The position numbers were made by a program, and so were the translations under genes. From NCBI GenBank assembly GCA_964559455.1, contig CAZLHO010000072.1, forward strand, positions 1 to 12,819: a stretch of DNA of 12,819 nt, written 5' to 3'. Below the pieces are notes generated by a model. It saw nothing but the letters and a program-made list of their open reading frames with translations, had not been told where the DNA came from and ran no database searches. Positions 1 to 7,719 of the stretch are shown piece by piece (position 1 is the first letter of the stretch; each line of letters opens with the position of its first letter). The stretch comes from CAZLHO01 sp964559455. Its GTDB lineage: Bacteria; Krumholzibacteriota; Krumholzibacteriia; LZORAL124-64-63.

Positions 1-51
1 ACGAGCGCGACCGTGGCCTACGATTACATGCGGGTCCAGGTCCTGGATTAG
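1..51 (+). CDS. C-terminal end of an unidentified protein (partial)
   Basis: The first 16 codons in frame 1 read TSATVAYDYMRVQVLD and end in TAG at 49-51. The codons are G/C-ending like those of the neighbouring genes, and an AT-rich, promoter-like stretch follows, so this is probably the true end of a gene that starts before the window. The alternating hydrophobic pattern (VAYDYMRVQVLD) suggests a terminal beta strand. Sixteen residues are too few to name a family. Confidence 0.5.
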   Translation, partial: TSATVAYDYMRVQVLD

Positions 52-74
52 GGTCGGCGGCGGAAGCGGGCCTC

Positions 75-95
75 GCCGGTCTTCAGAGGACCGGC
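75..95 (+). terminator. Short hairpin after the first gene, possible weak terminator
   Basis: GCCGGTC (75-81) and GACCGGC (89-95) form a perfect 7-bp stem with a 7-base loop, 24 bases past the stop codon at 49-51. No T-run follows directly (the next bases are AACGAGCGG), so this is not a classic intrinsic terminator. Its place between a stop codon and a promoter-like region suggests it ends or stabilises the upstream transcript. That role is inferred from position and pairing only. Confidence 0.35.
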
Positions 96-105
96 AACGA
101 GCGGA

Positions 106-170
106 TTGTCATACCGTTAATTCCGAGCTTTTTTCTCTGATTTTATCTATACTGCCCGGTGATCCCGGGC
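106..170 (+). promoter_or_regulatory. Putative promoter region of the kinase gene
   Basis: An AT-rich island (about 111-153) stands out in otherwise GC-rich sequence. It holds TATACT at 148-153, a 5/6 match to the sigma-70 -10 box. No convincing -35 lies at 16-18 bases: TTGTCA at 106-111 is too far away. Just downstream, GCCCGG (154-159) and CCGGGC (165-170) form a 6-bp stem with a 5-base loop, overlapping the expected start of transcription. The hairpin could mark an operator or a structured 5' end. Consensus boxes for this phylum are unknown, so the call is tentative. Confidence 0.35.
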
Positions 171-214
171 GGTCCCCCGCCCTCTTCTTCCTGCAGCCCT
201 TACCGGGAGTCCCC

Positions 215-2893
215 ATGCAGCAAGGAACGATGCTCGCCCATTACCGGGTCGAGGAGAAGATCGGCGCCGGCGGCATGGGCGAGGTCTACCGCGCCCACGA
301 CACCGTCCTGGGCCGCGACGTCGCCCTGAAGATCCTGCCCCCCGGCTTCGCCGACGACGACGACCGCGTCGCCCGCTTCCAGCGCGAGGCAAAGCTGCTG
401 GCCTCCCTGCACCATCCCAACATCGCCTCGATCTTCGGCTTCGAGACCACGCCCGAGTGCACCTTCCTGGCCATGGAGCTGATCGACGGCGAGGACCTCT
501 CCGAGATCCTGCGTCGCGGCCCCCTGCCCGTGGACGAGGCCGTCGACATCGCGCGGCAGATAGCCGAGGGCCTGGAGGAGGCCCACGAGAAGGGCATCGT
601 CCACCGCGACCTGAAGCCCGCGAACGTCAAGCTCACTCCCGACGGCAAGGTCAAGGTGCTGGACTTCGGGCTGGCCCGGGCCTTCGCCGGCCAGGCCGCC
701 GGCGAGCAGCCCCTCGGCAGCGCCCCCACCCTGACCGCGGCCATGACCGAGGCCGGCGTGGTGATGGGCACCGCCGCCTACATGAGCCCGGAACAGGCCC
801 GCGGCAAGGAGGTCGACCGCCGCACCGACATCTGGGCCTTCGGGGTGATCCTCTTCGAGATGCTGACCGGCAGCCGGCTCTTCGCCGGCGAGACGGCCAC
901 CGACATCCTGGCCGGGATCCTGAAGACCGAACCGGAATGGGAGGGCCTGCCCGACGACCTGCCCTTCCAGGTGGAGCGCGTGCTGCGCCGCTGCCTGGCG
1001 AAGGATCCGCGCCGGCGCCTGCGCGACATCGGCGAGGCCCGCGTGCGCCTGGAGGATCCGGAGGCCGAATCCGGGATCTTCTCGGGTCCCGTCGCCGTGG
1101 CGCGGGCGCCGGAATCCCGACGCCGCAGCCTGCTGCCCTGGGCCCTGCTGGCCGCCAGCCTGGTCGTTCTGGCCTGGTCGGCTCTCGGCCCCGGCGACGG
1201 CGGCGCAGAGCAACGGCAGGTCCTGCACGTGGCCATGCCGGCGCCGGAGGACGCCGACTTCGCGGTGAGCGGATCCTATCCCGGCCTGCCGGTGGTCTCG
1301 CCCGACGGCCGCCAGGTCGTCTTCAGCACCAAATCGAAGGCCGACGGCTCCATCCGCCTCTTCGTCCGATCGCTGGACGCCGGCAAGGCCGTCGCCCTCG
1401 ACGGCACCGAGGACGCCCAGTATCCCTTCTGGTCTCCGGACGGGAAATGGATCGCCTTCTTCGACCGCAACCAGGGCCTGAAGAAGATCATGGCGGGCGG
1501 CGGGCCCGCCCAGACGATCTGCACCGCTTCGAACGCCAAGGGCGGCAGCTGGAACGAAGCGGGCGATATCATCTTCACCCCCGAGTACAACGCCCCGATC
1601 CACGTCGTGGCGGCCGTGGGCGGCGAACCCCGGCAGGTCACGGACCTGAACGGCGACGACGGCATCGATTCCCATCGTCATCCCCAGTTCCTGCCCGACG
1701 GCGAGCGCTTCCTGTACCTGGCCCGCGGCGCCGGCGGCCGCAATTCGGAACTCCGCCTGGCCAACCTGGAAGACGGATCGCACGCCGTCGTCATGACCAT
1801 TTCCGAGATGGCCCAGTACGCCTCGGACCACCTGCTCTACCTGAACCAGCAGACCCTGATGGCCCAGCCCTTCGACCCGGGGACGGGCACGCTGGGCGGA
1901 ACGCCGGTGCCGGTGGCCGAGGACGTGATGTCGCTGCCCGGCGCCGCCAAGGGCGCATTCTCGGCCTCGAACGAGGGTACGCTCATCTTCCTGCGCGGGA
2001 TGGCCAACATGGAATCCAGCCTCGGCTGGCTGGACCGCAAGGGCATCGAGGCCGGCCCGGTGAGCGACCGGGCCTACTACGAGACGGTCCAGCTTTCGCC
2101 CGACGAACGCCGCGCCGCGGTGACCATCGTCGACGCCAAGGCCGGCACCAGCGACCTCTGGATCGTCGAACTCGACCGCGACTTCCGCACCCGCTTCACC
2201 AACGACCCCGCCGACGAGGCGTTCCCCGTCTGGGAGCCTGACGGGCGCGCCCTGCTCTTCGTTTCGGACCGGGGCGGCCACTACTCCGTCTACCGCCAGG
2301 AGCTGGGCCACACCGGCGAGGCCGAACTCGTCTTCGAACTCGAGACCGCCATCCTGCTCTGGGATTGCGCCGACGACGGCAAGACGATCCTCTACTCCAC
2401 GGCCGCCGAGGAGTCGGGCTTCGACCTCTGGAGCGTGGATCTTTCGGCCCCCGACGAGCCGCGCCTGCTGCGTCGCTCGCCCTCCGACGACGGCGCCGCC
2501 CGCTTCTCGCCGGACGGCGCCTGGATCTCCTTCTGGTCCGATGAGTCCGGGGACGGCCAGGTCTACCTGGCGCCCTGGCCCGCCGTGACGCCCCTGACCC
2601 AGGTCTCGACCACGACGGGCACCTGGACCGACTGGCGCGGCGACGGGCTCGAACTCGTATTCCAGGAGGAAGGCGGCCGGCTGCTGTCGGTGGCGTTGAC
2701 GCCCGAGGACGGCGAAATCCGCATCGGCTCGCCCGAGCCCCTCTTCGACCATTCATCGGTCAAGCTGGATGGGCCCTGGCTCGACATGACCGCCGACGGC
2801 GAGCGATTCCTGGCGATCGACACGGTCGCCTCCGACCCGCCGCCCTACTGCGACGTCATCGTGGACTGGCCCGCCAGGGTCCGCGCCCCCTGA
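215..2893 (+). CDS. Membrane-anchored Ser/Thr protein kinase with PD40/TolB-like propeller sensor
   Basis: This 892-residue protein carries an N-terminal Hanks-type kinase (about 10-275). The Gly-rich loop is GAGGMGEV at 17-24, the ATP lysine is Lys39 in VALKI, and the alpha-C glutamate is probably Glu58. The catalytic HRDLKPAN is at 130-137 (Asp132), DFG at 150-152, and the APE equivalent SPE at 191-193. All key residues are intact, so it should be active. A single hydrophobic segment at about 307-324 follows an Arg-rich stretch and should place the rest outside the cytoplasm. Residues 340-890 carry PD40-type repeats (SPDG-like motifs at 362, 407, 493, 628, 674 and 765), expected to fold as a beta-propeller. 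The ligand is unknown. GGGAG at 205-209, 5 bases upstream, supports the start. This architecture is common in Acidobacteria- and Eisenbacteria-like genomes. It stands alone and converges on the LVIVD gene with a 10-base gap. No substrate can be named. Confidence 0.93.
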   Translation: MQQGTMLAHYRVEEKIGAGGMGEVYRAHDTVLGRDVALKILPPGFADDDDRVARFQREAKLLASLHHPNIASIFGFETTPECTFLAMELIDGEDLSEILRRGPLPVDEAVDIARQIAEGLEEAHEKGIVHRDLKPANVKLTPDGKVKVLDFGLARAFAGQAAGEQPLGSAPTLTAAMTEAGVVMGTAAYMSPEQARGKEVDRRTDIWAFGVILFEMLTGSRLFAGETATDILAGILKTEPEWEGLPDDLPFQVERVLRRCLAKDPRRRLRDIGEARVRLEDPEAESGIFSGPVAVARAPESRRRSLLPWALLAASLVVLAWSALGPGDGGAEQRQVLHVAMPAPEDADFAVSGSYPGLPVVSPDGRQVVFSTKSKADGSIRLFVRSLDAGKAVALDGTEDAQYPFWSPDGKWIAFFDRNQGLKKIMAGGGPAQTICTASNAKGGSWNEAGDIIFTPEYNAPIHVVAAVGGEPRQVTDLNGDDGIDSHRHPQFLPDGERFLYLARGAGGRNSELRLANLEDGSHAVVMTISEMAQYASDHLLYLNQQTLMAQPFDPGTGTLGGTPVPVAEDVMSLPGAAKGAFSASNEGTLIFLRGMANMESSLGWLDRKGIEAGPVSDRAYYETVQLSPDERRAAVTIVDAKAGTSDLWIVELDRDFRTRFTNDPADEAFPVWEPDGRALLFVSDRGGHYSVYRQELGHTGEAELVFELETAILLWDCADDGKTILYSTAAEESGFDLWSVDLSAPDEPRLLRRSPSDDGAARFSPDGAWISFWSDESGDGQVYLAPWPAVTPLTQVSTTTGTWTDWRGDGLELVFQEEGGRLLSVALTPEDGEIRIGSPEPLFDHSSVKLDGPWLDMTADGERFLAIDTVASDPPPYCDVIVDWPARVRAP

Positions 2894-2903
2894 GGCGTGC
2901 CGG

Positions 2904-5900
2904 TCATTTCACCAGCATCATCCTGCGCACGGCGACCTGCGCCCCCGCCTCGATCCGGCAGAAATAGGCGCCCGCCGACACCGCTCGCCCCGCGTCGTCC
3001 CTTCCCTCCCAGGCCACCGCGTGACGACCGCCCGGATACGGCGCCGCGTCGAGCAGCGTCCGCACCCTGCGACCCGAAACGTCGTAGATCCGCAGCGTCA
3101 CCGCGGCGGCCCCCGGAAGATCGAAGCGCATCACGGTGCGCGGGTTGAAGGGGTTCGGCGCGTTCGGGTGCAGGGCGAAGCGGGCGGGCGGCGCCGCGAC
3201 CCCGGTCAGGCCGTCCGGACCCGCCGCCGGGCTCTCGTTGCCCGCGAAATCCACCGCCGACACCTTGTAGAAGACGTCGAAGCCGCCGGCGGGGTCGGTC
3301 CAGGCGACCGCCGTGGTCAGGTGCAGCGGGTCCTGCGGGTCCGGCACGAAGTCCGGCGCCGCCCCGCGGTAGATCTTGAAGTAACGGAAGTCGGCGGCTT
3401 CGGACTCCAGCCAGCTCAGCGCGTTGCCGGCCGTGGCGTAGGCCACCTCGAACTCCCCGGGCGCGTTCGGGGCCAGGTCGTCCGTCGACCAGCCGCTGTC
3501 CGGCGGCGAATCGAAGAAGGTCAGCGGGTCGGCGGTGGCGGCGCGGATGAAGAAGCTGCTCCAGTGCATGCCGTCGCTGATCGTCGAATCGGCCAGGGTG
3601 GGCACGACCACGGAATACATCCGTTCGCCGAAGGCCGGCACGGTCGTCAGGTAGTGCCAGTCGCCGGGCGGATAGGCCGGACGCGGTTCGTCGCCGTCCG
3701 GGGCCCGCGGCAGTTCATCGATCCTGCGGTAGACTGCATAGCCCGTGATCGGATGCTGGCTGTCGACGTCGTCCCAGCCGCCGGCGTCCCAGGTCAAGGT
3801 CATCTGCCGCCCCTGGTCGTTGCCCACGTCGGCGAGCTCCGTCAGCACCGGCTGCGCCACGACCCAGTCCACGTTCACCGTGCGGATCCGCGGCAGGTAG
3901 AAGGGCCACGCGGGGTCGATATCGATCCAGGCCCGCCAGCGCAGGTCGGTTCCGGGGGTCCCGGGAACCACCCAGGTCTCCGAAAGGACCTGGTCCCAGG
4001 TCTGGCCCCCGTCGGCGCTCAGCCAGAATTCCGCCTGCCCGGTAGCCGCGCCCGCCTGGATCCGGTACATCGAGATCGGCGCCAGGGTCGTGGCCACCGT
4101 CGACGACTGGCCGGCGTCGTTCTCCAGGTCGCGCCGGCGCTCGCCGACCTGGAAGGTCTGCAGCATCCCCTGGCCCTCGTAGGCCAGGCCCCAACCCGTG
4201 GTCAGCGCGAAGTCGTCGCAGACGGCGAGGCCGGTGCCGCCGTCGCCACAGTTCGCGGACCCGGCGAGCGAGGGGTCCGTGGGATCGGAGATGTCGTAGC
4301 GCAGCAGGTCGTCGCCGCTGCGGACGTAGGCGCAGTCGCCGCGCACCACGATCGCCCGGCCGTCGACGTAGTTCTCGACGGCGATCATCGACGGGGAAGT
4401 CGGATCGCGCACGTCCACGACCCAGAGATGATCCCCGACGGCGTAGGCCAGGTCGCCGGCCACCGCGATGTCGCGCACCTCGCCGGAGCCGGGCAGCAGA
4501 CTCCCCACCAGGGCCGGCGCGGCGGGGTCGCCGATGTCGACCACCCGCAGGCCCCCGGCGCCGGCCGCCACGAAGGCGTGGTCGCCGGCCAGGTCCAGCG
4601 CGACGGCCTCGCCGGGAATGCTCTCCGAACCCACGGCGACCGGCGTCGCCGGGTCGGCGATGGCGAAGACCAGCAAACCGTCCACCGTGTCGGTGCAGTA
4701 GAGGTGGTCGCCGGCGATGCGCACCTCGTGGACCTCGCCCGTAGTGGGAAGTCCGCCCAGCGGCGTGATCGTGAGGCCGTCGACCTCGATCATGTAGAAC
4801 CCGACGTCCAGCCCCACGGCCATGAGGTCGCCGGAGAGATCCAGGCCGAAGAACTCGTAGTTCATGGGGAAGCTGCCCAGCAGGTACAGGTGGCCGGGAT
4901 CGCCCGTGGAGAAGGTCAGGATATCGCCCTGGTTCTGGGTGGCTCGGGTCACGTAGGTGTAGTCGCCGGAGACGACGACGTCGCGGTAGCCCCGGCTGAC
5001 CTCGGCCTCCGCGTATTCGTCGCTCAGTCCGATGTCGACCGGATCGGCGATCGCGACCACGCGCAGCCCCGAGCCCCAGGCGGCCACGTAGGCCGCGGCG
5101 CCGGCCACCGCCACGCCGCCGGCGTTCGCGGGGGTGGCCACGACGTTCCTCTCGACGATCGAGGCGGGATTGCGGACGTCGAAGACCTTCAGTCCGCCCG
5201 CCCCGTCGGCCAGGTAGGCGTAGCGGCCGTCCACCTCGACGTCGTAGGCGTAGACGTCGGTGTCCGCGACGTCGAGCTGCGTCGGGTTCGCCGGGTCGGA
5301 GACGTCGAAGACGACCAGGCCGTCGGCGCCGGCGGCCAGGTAGGCGCGATGGCCGTCGATCGCCGTGCCCTGGGCCAGCGAGGTGATGGCCCCGGTCCCC
5401 AGGTGGGCGGGCGCGGCCGGATCGCTCACGTCGACGACCTGCAGCCCGTCGACTCCGGCGTAGCGGGCCGCGAGATAGGCCGTGTCTCCCTCGACGTCGA
5501 CGTGGTTGGCAAGGTACAGGGTGCCCAGTCGGCTCAGGAATACGGGGACCGCGGGGTTCGTCACATCCAGGACGACCAGTCCGTAATCGTAGGCGGCCAG
5601 GTACAGCAGGTCCCCCGCCACGTCCAGACCCATGGCGTTCGAGCCGGGGACATAGGATCCGATCACCGACGGGACGGACGGGTCGCTCACGTCGACCACC
5701 TGCAGCCCGGCCGAGTAGCAGCAGACGTAGAGCACGTCGCCGGCCAGGGCCAGGTCGGTCGCGTAGCCGGGCAGGGCCATGGCGCCGATAGAAGCGGGCA
5801 GGCTCGGATCGGAGATGTCCAACACGACCAGCCCCGCGTCCCAGCAGGCCACGTAGGCCACGTCGCCGGCCACGACGACCTCGCGGGCGCTGCCGCCGGT

Positions 5901-6110
5901 GCCGTAGGACCCGACCTCGGCCGGCTGGTACGGGAACAGCGTCAGGTGACCGTCGCCCGTGTTCCAGTCGGCGGTGGTTTCGGCCGCGTCCATGAAGCCG
6001 GTGGTGTCGAAGGTCTCGGTGAAGTGGTCGATGGCGGCGACCGGAGCGGCGAAAAGTCCGACGGCGAGGCAAACGGCGGCGACGAGCCCGCGGCGGCGGA
6101 ATCGAGACAT
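2904..6110 (-). CDS. Secreted LVIVD-repeat beta-propeller protein with Fn3-like and FlgD/T9SS-like C-terminal domains
   Basis: From ATG 6110 the protein has 1068 residues. An in-frame ATG at 6179 would add 23 residues ahead of the signal peptide and lacks a good RBS. The order is: signal peptide (Arg-rich start, hydrophobic 9-25, AxA near 23-26); a short FxETFDTTGF segment (28-60); about 14 repeats of roughly 40 residues with the LVIVD signature (AYVA..GLVVLDISDP..P) at 78-655; a segment with WLSADGGQTWDQV and DLRWR (660-750); two Fn3-like modules (about 753-860 and 878-965); and a C-terminal FlgD-Ig/sorting-like domain (about 977-1068) with NPFNP at 986-990 and IYDVSGRRVRTL. LVIVD proteins are surface or secreted propellers with no known catalysis, so a binding or structural role is likely. 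No catalytic motif is seen. The C-terminal domain resembles those that direct or anchor secreted proteins in the FCB group. Confidence 0.9.
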   Translation of the reverse strand: MSRFRRRGLVAAVCLAVGLFAAPVAAIDHFTETFDTTGFMDAAETTADWNTGDGHLTLFPYQPAEVGSYGTGGSAREVVVAGDVAYVACWDAGLVVLDISDPSLPASIGAMALPGYATDLALAGDVLYVCCYSAGLQVVDVSDPSVPSVIGSYVPGSNAMGLDVAGDLLYLAAYDYGLVVLDVTNPAVPVFLSRLGTLYLANHVDVEGDTAYLAARYAGVDGLQVVDVSDPAAPAHLGTGAITSLAQGTAIDGHRAYLAAGADGLVVFDVSDPANPTQLDVADTDVYAYDVEVDGRYAYLADGAGGLKVFDVRNPASIVERNVVATPANAGGVAVAGAAAYVAAWGSGLRVVAIADPVDIGLSDEYAEAEVSRGYRDVVVSGDYTYVTRATQNQGDILTFSTGDPGHLYLLGSFPMNYEFFGLDLSGDLMAVGLDVGFYMIEVDGLTITPLGGLPTTGEVHEVRIAGDHLYCTDTVDGLLVFAIADPATPVAVGSESIPGEAVALDLAGDHAFVAAGAGGLRVVDIGDPAAPALVGSLLPGSGEVRDIAVAGDLAYAVGDHLWVVDVRDPTSPSMIAVENYVDGRAIVVRGDCAYVRSGDDLLRYDISDPTDPSLAGSANCGDGGTGLAVCDDFALTTGWGLAYEGQGMLQTFQVGERRRDLENDAGQSSTVATTLAPISMYRIQAGAATGQAEFWLSADGGQTWDQVLSETWVVPGTPGTDLRWRAWIDIDPAWPFYLPRIRTVNVDWVVAQPVLTELADVGNDQGRQMTLTWDAGGWDDVDSQHPITGYAVYRRIDELPRAPDGDEPRPAYPPGDWHYLTTVPAFGERMYSVVVPTLADSTISDGMHWSSFFIRAATADPLTFFDSPPDSGWSTDDLAPNAPGEFEVAYATAGNALSWLESEAADFRYFKIYRGAAPDFVPDPQDPLHLTTAVAWTDPAGGFDVFYKVSAVDFAGNESPAAGPDGLTGVAAPPARFALHPNAPNPFNPRTVMRFDLPGAAAVTLRIYDVSGRRVRTLLDAAPYPGGRHAVAWEGRDDAGRAVSAGAYFCRIEAGAQVAVRRMMLVK
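4146..5879 (-). repeat. Array of about 14 diverged LVIVD protein repeats
   Basis: The coded units run from a 'GD..AYVA' strand through 'GLxVVDVSDPxxP' to the next 'AGD', each about 40 residues (about 120 bases). I count units starting near residues 84, 126, 168, 210, 255, 297, 339, 383, 428, 469, 511, 553, 592 and 633. Units 8, 9 and 14 are degenerate: they lack the SDP turn or have altered spacing. The DNA copies are well diverged and share only short stretches such as GTCGCCGGCCA on the + strand, so the array is old and not freshly duplicated. Fourteen units would fit two seven-bladed propellers, which is an inference from the count. Confidence 0.75.
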
Positions 6111-6117
6111 GGCAACC

Positions 6118-6123
6118 CCCCTC
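6118..6123 (-). promoter_or_regulatory. Ribosome binding site setting the LVIVD gene start
   Basis: On the - strand GAGGGG lies 7 bases before the ATG at 6110 and directly precedes a clean signal peptide. No comparable purine run precedes the upstream in-frame ATG at 6179. This decides the start in favour of 6110. Confidence 0.7.
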
Positions 6124-6167
6124 GTTCTCCCCTGCGACTCCACCGGAGCCGAGGAAATCCCTGGGAT

Positions 6168-6176
6168 ATTGTAGCA
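6168..6176 (-). promoter_or_regulatory. Extended -10 promoter for the LVIVD gene
   Basis: Read on the - strand, this is TGCTACAAT, which fits the extended -10 pattern TGnTATAAT with one mismatch in the hexamer. No good -35 box lies at the usual distance; extended -10 promoters can work without one. Transcription would start near 6161, giving a leader of about 50 bases before ATG 6110. The site lies downstream of the terminator hairpin of the preceding gene, where a new promoter would be expected. Confidence 0.5.
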
Positions 6177-6200
6177 CATCGAGACGTTGCCGGCGCACGG

Positions 6201-6220
6201 GTCCCGGCGATCGCCGGGAC
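6201..6220. repeat. Perfect 20-bp palindrome
   Basis: GTCCCGGCGA at 6201-6210 is followed immediately by its exact reverse complement TCGCCGGGAC at 6211-6220. As RNA it could form an 8-bp stem with a CGAT loop; as DNA it is a symmetric site for a dimeric protein. It lies 5 bases from the terminator hairpin and about 25 bases upstream of the LVIVD gene's -10 element, near -40 to -60 of that promoter. It may be a second half of the terminator, an activator or repressor site, or a dispersed palindromic element. Confidence 0.7.
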
Positions 6221-6225
6221 GGAGA

Positions 6226-6255
6226 AAGGGGCGACGCTCTGCAGCGTCGCCCCTT
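6226..6255 (-). terminator. Strong 13-bp hairpin terminator of the metallo-hydrolase gene
   Basis: AAGGGGCGACGCT (6226-6238) and AGCGTCGCCCCTT (6243-6255) pair perfectly across a 4-base loop, 27 bases past the stop of the gene at 6283. On the - strand the stem is followed by a short T-rich run (TTTCTCC, counting the last stem T's), weaker than a classical U-tract. The reverse side has CCCCTTCTGTC, so it could act in both directions, but only the - strand has a gene ending here. Confidence 0.75.
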
Positions 6256-6282
6256 CTGTCATCCGGCGCCCGAAGTCGACCG

Positions 6283-7719
6283 TCAGTTCACGGCGGCCCC
6301 GCGGATCCGCGCGAGCGCCTCGTGCCCGCTCGCGCTCTCGGGGTTGATCTCCAGCGAGCGCTCGTACATCGCGATCGCCTCGTCGCGGCTGCCGGCCGCG
6401 AGCAGCGCCTCGGCCAGGCTGTCGTAGACGTTCCACGACTCGGGAAAGAGCTCGACGTTGATCCGGAAGAGGGTCACGGCGTCGGCGGCCCGCCCGGCCT
6501 GCAGGAAGCGGTAGCCCCAGCCGTTCAGATCGCCCTCCAAGAAGTAGTAGGCGGCGGGCTCGACCCCGCGCTGCGCGACGACCTCGCGGACGGCGCTCTC
6601 CCCGGCGCCCTCGTCGATCAGCGCGTACAGCGCCTGCGCCGCCGACTGCTGGCCCGTCCTCTCCCGCCAGATCTCGACGATCGTCATGTAGTTGTTCTGG
6701 TTGCTGAAGCCCGGGCTGTCGACGAGATCCGGGAAACGCGCCGCCAGGGCGAATTCGGTCAGCATCCGCTCCATGCCGCCGCCCGCGGCGGCGATCCGCT
6801 CGGCGCCCTCCCACAGCGCGTCGATGTAGTCCACCCGCGCCTCGAAGCCCGCCAGGCTCAGATCGCCGTTCCAGTGCCCGGTGAGCAGCGTGCGGATCTC
6901 GTCCCGGCGAGCGAGCAGGGCCTTCCAGTTCCGCAGCAGCAGGGGGAAGTCGTGGCGCACGCCGGAGCGGGCGACGAAGGCGGCCAGGCAGCCCGGCGTG
7001 TCGGTCAGCCAGCGGTCGGACATGGTGTCGCCGGTCAGCAGCAGCCCCAGCTCGGGAACCAGGACGGCGATGTCGCTGGCCGTGTGCATGCCGCCGGTGA
7101 AGAACAGTTCGAAGGTCCGATCGCCGAGGTCCAGGACCATGCGGTCGGCGAAGGTCTTCGTGGGCGGCGGCGGGGCGGCGGCGTCGGCCAGCCAGTTGTC
7201 GAGCTGCAACCGCTCCAGGGCCAGATTCTCCCGGATCATCCCCGCCTCGGGGGCGTCCTCGCCCACGCTCGCCAGTTCGGCTTCCAGCTCGGCGATCCGG
7301 TTCCGGTTCCACTCGATGCGGCGCGGCATGTCGGCGGTGATCCTGGCCATGCCCTCGGCCACCAGCTCGTGGCCGACGATCTCGCAGTCGGCGTAGACGG
7401 CGTTGCCGCCGGTGTGGTCGCCGTGCTCGTGGGTGTTGATCAGGTACTTGAAGTCGTCGCGGCCCAGCTCGCGGGCGATGAAGCCCCGCAACTCGCGGTC
7501 GACCGACGGGTTGCCGGTCGTGTCGATGATCACCAGGCCCTGCTCGGTGGCGATCGCGACGACGGCTGTGGACGAGATGTGGTCGCCGACCCAGACGCGG
7601 ATCGCTCCGTCGCCGAGCTGCGCGACGTGCAGCGGCAGCCCGGCCACCGTCTCGGCGGCGGCGCTCCCCGCGACAAGCAAGAATGCGAGACCGACCAACA
7701 GTGCGGTGCTGGACTTCAT
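6283..7719 (-). CDS. Secreted MBL-fold metallo-hydrolase with C-terminal TPR region
   Basis: This 478-residue protein begins with a clear signal peptide (MKSSTALLVGLAFLL.., AxA near 20-22), so it acts outside the cytoplasm. The metallo-beta-lactamase domain (about 28-285) has the full two-zinc ligand set: HEHGDH at 97-102 (His97, His99, Asp101, His102), His212 in GGMHTASD, Asp231 in LTGD, and His282 in LTGHWNGD. It should be a working hydrolase, but the substrate cannot be read from the motifs. Between HEHGDH and His212 lies a charged helical stretch (about 125-175) with a Pro-rich end (PPPPTK, 183-188). The C-terminus (about 395-475) has two TPR-like units (..GRAADAVTLFRINVELFPES.. and ..GSRDEAIAMYERSLEINPES..). 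The frame stays open upstream, but the signal peptide and AAGGAG 6 bases before ATG 7719 fix the start. It is transcribed away from the cotransporter gene and closed by its own terminator. True beta-lactamase activity is not supported. Confidence 0.9.
   Translation of the reverse strand: MKSSTALLVGLAFLLVAGSAAAETVAGLPLHVAQLGDGAIRVWVGDHISSTAVVAIATEQGLVIIDTTGNPSVDRELRGFIARELGRDDFKYLINTHEHGDHTGGNAVYADCEIVGHELVAEGMARITADMPRRIEWNRNRIAELEAELASVGEDAPEAGMIRENLALERLQLDNWLADAAAPPPPTKTFADRMVLDLGDRTFELFFTGGMHTASDIAVLVPELGLLLTGDTMSDRWLTDTPGCLAAFVARSGVRHDFPLLLRNWKALLARRDEIRTLLTGHWNGDLSLAGFEARVDYIDALWEGAERIAAAGGGMERMLTEFALAARFPDLVDSPGFSNQNNYMTIVEIWRERTGQQSAAQALYALIDEGAGESAVREVVAQRGVEPAAYYFLEGDLNGWGYRFLQAGRAADAVTLFRINVELFPESWNVYDSLAEALLAAGSRDEAIAMYERSLEINPESASGHEALARIRGAAVN

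Noticed and set aside
200..2752. A long open frame on the - strand opposite the kinase gene
   Set aside because: It is the antisense shadow of an intact kinase with all motifs in the + strand frame; the product is low-complexity Gly/Ala/Val/Asp with no domain or RBS.
4146..5879. The repeated pattern as a CRISPR array or DNA satellite
   Set aside because: The periodicity of about 120 bases comes from diverged protein repeats in one frame; there are no identical short repeats separated by unique spacers.
3021..6347. A very long open frame on the + strand (about 1100 codons) opposite the LVIVD gene
   Set aside because: It is antisense to a gene with clear repeats, signal peptide and sorting-like domain. 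Its translation is a biased Gly/Val/Arg/His/Asp mixture with no recognisable domain, as expected when GC-rich codons are read on the other strand.
6283..7719. Antibiotic-resistance beta-lactamase
   Set aside because: The fold and zinc ligands are shared by many hydrolases; the TPR tail, helical insertion and length (478 residues) do not match known class B beta-lactamases.
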